Positions 56,082 through 64,000 of a stretch of DNA of 64,000 nucleotides are shown here, in pieces. The notes under the pieces were generated by a model. That model saw only the letters and a program-made list of their open reading frames with translations, searched no databases and was not told the origin of the DNA. The position numbers and the translations under genes were made by a program. Position 1 is the stretch's first letter; every line of letters starts with the position of its first letter. Origin of the DNA: Amoebidium appalachense (Eukaryota > Ichthyosporea); the NCBI GenBank assembly GCA_963693365.1, contig CAVNZM010000003.1, forward strand, positions 6,138,001-6,202,000, read 5' to 3'.

Positions 56082-57093
56082 GGCTCAAATTGCTCTATGT
56101 TCAACGGTAAATTGTCCTTTGTTTTTGTTTTTTGTTTTCCTTTTTTCGTTCTTTTTTTCTGTTTTCTTTCTTTCTTTCTTCTTGTTTTTGTGTGTGGAAT
56201 ATACGGGTAACATAGGTGATCTGATGAGATGCATGTATAGTTTGTAATGCACCTGGGAGTTGCGCGAAACCAGTGGCTTCCGTAAGCTAGTGCAGCAGTG
56301 TCTGAATGACTGCGTGCAAGAGGTACGAGCATGTAGCCTCATGTGACTAGTTAATACTCTTTTTAACCAATGTTTTTTAAAAACGAAAATCCTTATTCGA
56401 AGACATCCCCAACATATGTCAGAGACGATGGGCACAAACAGGTTTTTCCCTGTTGTCTTTTTCATAATCCTGCGGCACTGTAGCGCCGGCTGATAATGAA
56501 AAACGTGGAAGCACGAGATAGTCGCATAGTGTGATATAACCGGGAGAACTCGAGTCATGGGGCAACTGAAACTCAAAGTTGGTGGTACAAAGACCTGGTT
56601 CTGTAGGTGCGTGTACATAACGAATTTTTATCGCTCGAAAAATTTAGGACTGCAGGCAAATTAATAAATTTGTTTGATGATGTTTGACGTTTGTACTCTT
56701 TCGGAGAAGTCTAGAACCGTTTGTTGATGTTTACCTTTTATCACAAGGATCAAGGGCCTTTGCCATATGTGAATAAATGAAAATTGGTTTCCTCAACTCT
56801 CGCCTGTCCCCCCCCCCCCCCCCCCCCCCCCCACCCACCCCTCCCCCCCCCCCCCACACACACATTCACACACACCAACACACCCACCACCCCACACCCG
56901 CCCCCCTCCACCAACCCGCGCAGGTGGATGCCAGTGGCTCTGCTACAAGTGCATAGTGCACTGCTTTTATCGGTTAATTACAATCTGTGCTTTGCACCCT
57001 GCGCTGTGTTGTCCGCTACGAATGTAGTACATCGTACCCTGTTATGCATTCCAACCCCCCCCCCCCCCCCCCCCCCCCCCCTCCCCCTCCCCC

Positions 57094-57124
<31 letters not shown>

Positions 57125-57454
57125 GAACACACACGAACACATACACGAACACCTGCGCGCACAAACAAACCTGGATGCATGTACGTACAAAATCTGTCAT
57201 ATCCATGCATGTCTTGCCTTCGGAATATGGCATGGTCTGTTGCTCCAGGCAAGTTCTGACAATTTTCTCATCACCTTACGATGTAAATATTTACTCTGGT
57301 GTGGTGTTTCGAAAAGTTGTGAAATTCTTAAACTTTGAAAATACAAGGGTAAGGCAATGAGGAGAGGCATGTGACCAGTCATTTCTGCAGCGCGGGATAA
57401 TAAGAGTAATTATACGGTAAACCTCATATATATTATATATTTATAAACAAGAGG

Positions 57455-57488
<34 letters not shown>

Positions 57489-57938
57489 TAGCTGCAGTAG
57501 GTCTGTCAAGCCCCTTGCGGCCGCTGGGGTGTGGGGAACTCAAAGGGAGGGAGGGAGGGTGGTGGTGGTGGTGGTGGTGGTTGGGGGAGGGGGGAGGGGG
57601 TGGTTCTGATCTGTACATATACGTATACAGTACTAGCACACATGTACCAACGGTATCACATTTAACATTCAACGAGCGAGGCACTGACGTACAGCAGGCT
57701 GGCCCTATCCCCCGCAATGCAGTTGGGTCTGTGTGCGGCCGACAGCCAGTATGCACTGAAGTTCTCTCTCCCACCCCTTCCCCTCCCCCCCCCATCCTTT
57801 CTCTCTATACTATTTTCTTTGATGGTTCTGGTGGTGGTACGGTGGTAACCGTTCGGTGGTGGTGGCCGTGCGCATGCCGTGAGTGGTGGGGGGAGGAGGA
57901 GGAGGTGGTGGTGGTGGGGTGTGTGTCGGTGCGCGCGC

Positions 57939-58031
<93 letters not shown>

Positions 58032-58767
58032 GAGGGGGGGGGGAGAGGGATTTTTCAGGCACATGTGCGTTTTTGTTTTGTTGGTTGTTTAAAGTTTTTC
58101 GTGTTCAAGTCCATATTCGTCGATGGTTAGTCCAAGCACGTGCAGTTAAGAGCACGGCCACTATTTGGGCCAAGTCTTTTTAAATTCAATTTAACCATGA
58201 ATAGTGATTTAGTCAACACCACGTCACGGTTGGGAAATAAAAATACTGCTAATGTAACAGTAGTGTGCTTACGATATCGTATTAAACATATTTACGTGCA
58301 AAACTAAAGAATTACTGTGGTTGGTCAGTCATGTACAGTCGACATCTACAATGACCTCTAAACTTTCGAGTATTTACATGTCACTGAGTATTCGAGTATT
58401 AATTTTCTTGTGACAGGCAAGTTACGCCGTCCAATGTGTGTAGGTTCATACATGGCGATACGTAAGGAATTATAAATGAATAGTCATGCGAGTCTAGAAT
58501 GTTTTCATTCAAGCATTACTCAAAATATTCGACCCCAACGTTTTTAACTATTCACAAAAAAGAACATCACCACACTGATACGAATTGCTAGTCGAGAGTC
58601 TGTGTGGACATGTTCAGTTGATAGACTTGGTGTGTGTGGCGCCGGCCACGTAACTCGGTGCATGTGTGAGACAGAGTGAGTGTATGGTGTGTGAACGCAA
58701 TGCTGTGTGTGCACACGTTGCACCCACATGTGTGTGTGTCTGTGTGTGTGTGTGTGTGTGTATGTGT

Positions 58768-58798
<31 letters not shown>

Positions 58799-58971
58799 GG
58801 TGTGTGCGTGCCTGTGTGTGTGTGAGTGTGTGTGACTCACGGTGTGCGAGTGTGTGTGTCAGTGCGTGTGCGTGTGTCCGTGTTTGTGCATGCGCTGTGC
58901 GTGTGTGTGCATGCCTTTGTATAAAAAGCGTACGGTAAATAGCGAGTTCGGTACCGAGTCCTCAACAACGG
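56082..58971. other. Spacer between convergent CCHC and 7TM genes
   Basis: AATAAA at 56663-56668 and 56772-56777; C tracts and interspersed element copy 6 at 56807-57110; poly(A) 57457-57486; (GGT)n near 57560; (GT)n 57941-57978 followed by 52 G at 57979-58030; GT-rich 58730-58910. No gene seen. Confidence 0.6.
56985..57055 (+). repeat. Poly(C)-ended element, copy 6
   Basis: Contains CTTTGCACCCTGCGCTGTG and TTGTCCGCTACGAATGTAG, ends CTGTTATGCATTCCAA then poly(C). Intergenic, 3' of the CCHC gene. Confidence 0.6.
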
Positions 58972-60114
58972 CTATACCTTCCAGTCTAGGTCAGTGGGTT
59001 CATCCTTTCCCTCTGACCACTCCTTCCCTGGTGCTGGTGTAGCCGGCCCACTCGCGTCTCCCTCCCCACCAAACTTTCTCAAACTGATGGAACTCTCGGC
59101 TTCATGCACTTCAAGTTGGCCCAACACCAGATTTCCATCCACGATTGGGTTTGCCTCCGCCTCCCCTGGTTTCTTTTCATTGTTGAGTATGCGTGTTCTC
59201 ATCATGCTAACAGGAATCTTGACGGTAGTTGCGCAAGCTTGCGTCGAGCCTCTAGCTTCCACGACCTGTATGCTAGACACCATGGTGGGTAATACGATTT
59301 GGGAGCCGCCGCGCGACATCATGCACACCCGAGTAGATGCTGACATGTTCGTGCGCATGTCAGATAACCTCCCGTGAGATGTATCGATTGGAAGAAGAAC
59401 CCATACTGCAGAAAGGGTAATAACACGGACGAGGCACAGCAACATGACTACAATTGCACTGTGCTTGAGTGGGACATTGTTCGGAATTGCGTAAAATGTC
59501 CAGTAGATGTTGTCAAAGAGAAGCACAAGTGTGCAGCAGCACAAATAGGCTCCGAGAAGACGCAAAATCCGTCGTGTCATCCGAAAAGCCGGCGATTTCC
59601 ATGGAGGTGGGGTCAACGACATGCCTTGGTGGTTGTACGACATGAGGGAATACAGATGGAAAACTAGAATGAGCCCCGTGAAGTTCAGAAAACATTGAGC
59701 AGCAATTCCGAAATATGCGGGGCCATCATAACCGAATGCGCACATGAACGGAAAGACGACCACCCATGGCAGGAACAGGACGGGAAGAACGAACAGGTCC
59801 AGATGTTTGGGCACTCTTATTGCATGTCTGCTCAAACGCATAATCACTGCCAAAAAGAACAAAGTTCTCCACACGGGGATGATGGAAAGTGGCCGGCCAA
59901 ACCAATAAAAAGACTCGACAGCACATGTTTCAAATGAAGCTTCATCTTTCAAGAATATCAGCCATTGGCCTGCCTCCAGAGTCACACCAACAAGGGGGAA
60001 TGTTGTGAGCCAGGGGCGTATTGTCGGGTTTTTAACATGGCGAAGAGAATGGAGGAGAGAGGCCAGGGCTGTAAGGGTTGTGCCCACACAGAAGTAGAAT
60101 GCGTAACTAGGCAT
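58972..60114 (-). CDS. Orphan seven-transmembrane protein, intronless
   Basis: Single-exon frame of 380 codons from ATG 60114 (in-frame TGA just upstream) to TAG 58974-58972. Seven hydrophobic segments are visible: about residues 3-24, 35-55, 76-95, 105-127, 134-158, 184-210 and 219-242, then a polar C-tail of about 138 residues with Glu-, Ser- and Pro-rich stretches (GKEWSEGKDEPTDLD). The N-terminus is very short. There is no E/DRY at the end of helix 3 (RLSRHAIR instead) and no NPxxY in helix 7, so no standard receptor class is recognised. The topology would suit a divergent GPCR, a TMEM145-like or other 7TM sensor, or a transporter. Cys64 in the first loop and Cys141 in helix 5 are present. 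Ligand and localisation unknown. Confidence 0.7.
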   Translation of the reverse strand: MPSYAFYFCVGTTLTALASLLHSLRHVKNPTIRPWLTTFPLVGVTLEAGQWLIFLKDEASFETCAVESFYWFGRPLSIIPVWRTLFFLAVIMRLSRHAIRVPKHLDLFVLPVLFLPWVVVFPFMCAFGYDGPAYFGIAAQCFLNFTGLILVFHLYSLMSYNHQGMSLTPPPWKSPAFRMTRRILRLLGAYLCCCTLVLLFDNIYWTFYAIPNNVPLKHSAIVVMLLCLVRVITLSAVWVLLPIDTSHGRLSDMRTNMSASTRVCMMSRGGSQIVLPTMVSSIQVVEARGSTQACATTVKIPVSMMRTRILNNEKKPGEAEANPIVDGNLVLGQLEVHEAESSISLRKFGGEGDASGPATPAPGKEWSEGKDEPTDLDWKV

Positions 60115-61490
60115 GTCCACATAGAATCATGTGGGCCTTGGATCGATCCGTGACACTACGAATTACTGTTAGAACGTAAGAAATGCAGAGTGTGGGCTCT
60201 TGCATGAGTAATTCACTTTATCATGGATGCAGAGAACGATTTAAACGTACCTAAACCTCCTAACTTACACTGTGAACCTGTTTAGCTGACCTGAGTTTTC
60301 ATTTTTGTTTTTCAAACTAAGTTCTACTTGGGCAGATATCCTTTCAGACTAACATGAGCAGTGGAAACATGTCGATTTCAAAAGCTAAGTGATTGGTCTC
60401 TGGTAATCAGAGTCTAGTGTCACGGTGAGAGGCGAGAAAACCTGTGACACTCGCAGCCAAATGTAAACCTTGTTTGTCTCTAAGAGCAAAAAAAACAACA
60501 ACTATGCACGTATATTATTTTTCTATATTAGTGCCTGCAGCGACTCGCCAAAGACACGATTGAGGGCCCGAGCGAATCGTCCCGGAATGCAACGAATATA
60601 TTGTAGGATACACAGCCCGATTTCGGTTCAACCAGAGCAATGGGGATTCTTAAAAGTCTCAAATAACAGCAAGGTTGATTGTATAAATTAGAATCCGGTT
60701 TTAAAGACACAAAAAACCTTTTAATATGACATTAGTAGCAGACATAAAAATCGTTTTAACCAAATACAATGTTGTATAAGTAATCAAGAGAATATTAAGG
60801 CATCAACAGGCTATTGTGGTTAAAAAAACAAAAATTGTTTTTGGATTTTTTGGCTTCTTCCGTAAATTTACCGGAAATGAGCTGGGCGACGCGTCCGTAC
60901 GATCAACTTTGTATGTCAGTGGCTGCATTTGATTGGCTGCGCTGGAAAACGCAGTAGGCCGTCGAATGTGGCTGGGCCTTTGCACTCCGGCAGTGTCCAC
61001 GCAATAAAAAGTGTGTAAACCCCCATTGGAATCACAGAAAGCTCGTATTATTTTTTCTTTTGCTCCGGATCCGTCATACATTATGTAAGCACATTTATAC
61101 AGATATATCTATATTTATCCTTATTCTATATATATATATATTTATCCTTTGATATCATGGAACATCTGAAGTCGACATTTTTGTTACGGAGCCGCCTCTC
61201 CTACAAAACTCAATTAGGCCAAAAATCTTGGGCCATTTGCAGCTTTTGGCTTGGCACCGTTTGCCCGCACGCGTGTTGAGCAACATTTTGTGACGTCACA
61301 CGGTGCCTTTAGTGCATGGTTACTTAGTTGCAGTGAATGGTCCGCTTCAGGTTATTCTTTGTTTTAAACAAATTAAAAGTAGACTTGAACTAAAAGTTTG
61401 GCTCAAGGTCAGGTACGTCTTTGACAGATTCTCCAGTCTCGCCACGCCGCGGGCGTACAGATGAATCTATCCCAAAACATTTTGGCCAGT
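60115..61490. other. Upstream region of the 7TM gene
   Basis: Unique AT-rich DNA. CRE octamer TGACGTCA at 61292-61299, inverted CCAAT (GATTGG) near 60389 and 60930. No convincing coding sequence. Confidence 0.4.
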
Positions 61491-61923
61491 ATCTTATTTT
61501 ATTATTATTTTATATTTATTTTTTATAATGACTTTATTGATATGCTCAGCAAAATAGAAGCCATCGAGATACCACTGATATCTCGGAGAAGAAAATACAA
61601 AAGTCCTAACTCTCGGATACGGAGGAGATAACGACTTAAATAATCATACACCCAGAAAACTCGTTAAACATACCGTGGTTCAACAGATAGTCAATAGGCG
61701 TAATATCAGGATTATCTAAATAAGCCAGTCTTCTAATTTCTAACGGAATAATCTGAGATAAATAAGTACATCTATCTAAGTGTTTACGAGAAAAAGGTTC
61801 TGCACAAAAGTGGCACAAACATTTATGAAAACAAAGGTTACAGCGCCAAAATAAACATTTCCAAGCTATATCACTTGGAGATGGCACAAGTAAGGGTATC
61901 TGATTTAAGACTATCAGTACACT
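61491..61923 (-). mobile_element. 3' fragment of a non-LTR (LINE-like) retrotransposon
   Basis: The reading frame from about 61923 to the stop at 61636 ends with CHFCAEPFSRKHLDRCTYL, a C-x2-C-x7-H-x3-C motif resembling the CCHC box at the C-terminus of many LINE polymerases. It is followed by about 110 bp of untranslated sequence with AATAAA and an A/T-rich AATAATAATAAAATAAG-like tail near 61491-61527. Upstream the frame is stopped (TAG at 61926-61924), so this is a 5'-truncated or decayed copy. Codon use is AT-rich, unlike the host genes. No reverse transcriptase domain remains; family assignment rests on the motif and tail only. Confidence 0.42.
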
Positions 61924-62210
61924 CTATATTGGAGGGTTTTCATTGGGGAGCCACTTTCCTCCAATCCATCATGTTCGATCTAGTTTGCACCCTTCTGAGA
62001 AAGCATGCTGTGACCACGTGCCAATCACATATACGTATTTCTTTTTTCTGCATACCACTCTTCATCCCCCACACTTCGCTTTTTTTTTCGCGCTTTTTTC
62101 GCACCACACACTGCCCTTTGTTTTTTGGCGCCAACACTTTCCGCGCGCTTTTGTAAATAAACAACTGACCGTTTTCTATTGCTTCGCCTACAAGAAGCAA
62201 GTTTTTCAAA

Positions 62211-62534
62211 ATGTTGTGGCGCTGTGCACTGCCGCAAGAATGGCCGCAGCAGCTGTCTCTTACCGTCCTCTGGGTAGTACTCACCTGTCATTTCTGTCAC
62301 CTCGCCTAGCTGGAGTAACAGAACTGACTTAAACTTCTTGCAGATACTTGGCCGTTCCACCCCGGTGGCTGCAGGTCATCTGTGCCCCTCCCAGGTGAAA
62401 CAGCTACATACACAACAGACACTTCTTTGCAAGACGCCAGCTAATGCAGTGTGTCCTTTCAGATGCCTCCCACGCGTCCTCACCGGCAGTATGGCCCAGG
62501 TGGAGACCTTTTCCTTCTCAGACGACGGCGCAAG
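62211..62534 (+). other. Possible exon cluster of an unrecognised gene
   Basis: Three short open pieces join in phase 0 with GT-AG borders: 62211-62273 (starts ATG; LWRCALPQEWPQQLSLTVLW), 62344-62394 (ILGRSTPVAAGHLCPSQ) and 62463-62534 (PPTRPHRQYGPGGDLFLLRR, ending RRK/GTGTGC). Two phase-0 acceptors follow, before 62740 and 62763, each leading to a stop within 25 or 55 codons. The arrangement could be a small protein with a basic, possibly mitochondrial N-terminus, but no family is recognised and chance splice signals cannot be excluded. Confidence 0.25.
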
Positions 62535-64000
62535 GTGTGCATGCCTGTTTCCCCTTCCCTCTCCCCCCCCCCTCCCCCCTCCCCCCCCCCCCCCCGCCCC
62601 CACCCCCTTCCTCCTCCATCGTCTCCCCCCCCCCCCCCCCCATTCCTCCTCCATCCCCCCTACGGATACACGAGGATGCATTTGCTTACTATTCGGACGT
62701 CGCCCCGCAATGAGGCCTTTTTTTTTTTTTTTGCAACAGCCATATCATTTTTTATATTGTAGCACACACAACCCGGTTTTCGCACCTGGTCCAGCCCATT
62801 TCTCATGAGCACATCATCTTTTCCCATTTTCCACACACGATCACACAGTGATCGGCAAGTTTTGGTCCTGATACTTTGTGCGTATAAGCAAAGCACGAGA
62901 AGCGCCACCCCCGTGTGCTGCTAATCCCGCATAATGGGTGCCGGCCAGACACTAAGCCCAGCACACGTTTGCCGGAGGGTGTGAGTCTCGGACTTTGCTT
63001 ATGCCCTCACGGTGGTTAAGATCACTACCTGACGATCACTAGAGTCGTGTGTTTTCCTTCAGTCTGAACAGCCGTCGTTTGCGCAAACTACGTGTATATA
63101 CCCAATCACAATATATTTCAACATGTACATCCGGAAGATCTATGTCTGCTTCTCGCACTTGCTCGCCTCTGCTTACATGTTTTGTTTTTATGTTTTGTAC
63201 CCACGTGAGGTCATCCTCAGAGGCACTGCAGCCCGCGCACGACGTCGTGTGGTTAGGGGATGGCTTGGAGGTTTGCCAGTCCCTGACATATACACTGTGA
63301 CGCCCCCCCCCACCCCTAGTATGCATCCACATGCTTATATGTTTGCACCCACGTACTAGCCTTATCCATGTGTGAGGACACACACTATCCTTCTCTTGTG
63401 CGCTTAACATGTGACGTAGATATACATCGAGTCACCCCAGATACGGAAGCCCCCCAGATCAATAAACATCACGATGTAAATGGGGCTTCCGGGACCTGGC
63501 GTCCTCAGTCTTTTCCTTGTCCAAAACTTATTTCTTGTCAACGAAAGCTGTGACCATCCCTCCCCCATCCGACTTTCATCCGTGTTCAAATTCATATTCC
63601 CATCACATTTCGATGTCGCACTTATCCGATCAGAAAGACGAAAACTATGAGGGTAAAATAAATCGATCGAAATGCCTGTCGACACATATATAGAAGATAA
63701 ATCGCAACCTTCTAATGAAAGTAATCTTCTAATGAAAGTACGGAAACATTTAATAAACGAAACCACTTATGTATCTATTAGTTCACATCATATATTTATA
63801 CATGTTTTTAACATAACACGTCTAAATATAAGTATTCCTAATAGTTGGGGAGCTTAGAGCAATTCTACGTCGTGGGAAAAGAAGGAAAGGAATGAGGATA
63901 GAAAGGAATGGAATGGGAAAGGAATCGAGTAGAATGAAGGAGGAATGTAGGTTTCTATATTTGGGAAAATATAACGAGATCGGATTGGACAACTTATTTA
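62535..64000. other. Right edge, no accepted gene
   Basis: C tracts at 62560-62640. Several open frames overlap on both strands at 62660-63410 (for example WKMGKDDVLMRNGLDQVRK on minus, 62750-62850), but no family or consistent splice model could be fixed. 63410-64000 shows nothing recognisable apart from a short GGAATGG-type repetition near 63880-63920. Confidence 0.35.

Overview
This is eukaryotic nuclear DNA. Proteins of known families are split by many GT-AG introns, usually 0.3-1.4 kb, and every split was checked here by reading-phase arithmetic. Introns and spacers are packed with (CA)n/(GT)n, (GA)n/(CT)n and unusually long G or C homopolymers (up to 85 G in a row). GMP reductase, long-form adenylate kinase AK2, TRUB1-type pseudouridine synthase, GH27 alpha-galactosidase and an ALMT/FUSC-type channel together suggest an intron-rich protist or early-branching opisthokont. 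The species cannot be settled from this window.

Layout. 126-7145 (-): GMP reductase, 9 exons, running off the left edge. 8187-13381 (+): secreted alpha-galactosidase, 6 exons, head-to-head with GMPR across about 1 kb that holds a CRE. 14532-22876 (-): ALMT/FUSC-like membrane protein, 8 exons. 23447-25649 (+): unrecognised single-pass membrane protein, head-to-head with the previous gene across a second CRE. 25880-28022: a TA-flanked inverted-repeat element containing a coiled-coil ORF and a nested retroposon-like insertion. 29719-34101 (-): adenylate kinase 2, 7 exons. 36091-43550 (+): TRUB1, 8 exons, with a TATA-preceded candidate 5' exon at 35237. About 44.6-51.2 kb: a diverged long-unit tandem array with no convincing gene. 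From about 53 kb the sequence is repeat-poor and holds two intronless genes, a CCHC zinc-knuckle protein (55089-56081, +) and an orphan seven-helix protein (58972-60114, -). A non-LTR retrotransposon 3' fragment (about 61.5-61.9 kb) and an uncertain exon cluster (62211-62534) follow.

The genes do not form one pathway. GMPR and AK2 are both purine-nucleotide enzymes, TRUB1 modifies tRNA, and alpha-galactosidase and the ALMT/FUSC protein are probably secretory or vacuolar. The most unusual signals are structural: exon ends with their splice sites copied in tandem inside introns (GMPR once, the FUSC gene twice), a short interspersed element that nearly always ends in poly(C), and introns whose halves carry complementary repeats.
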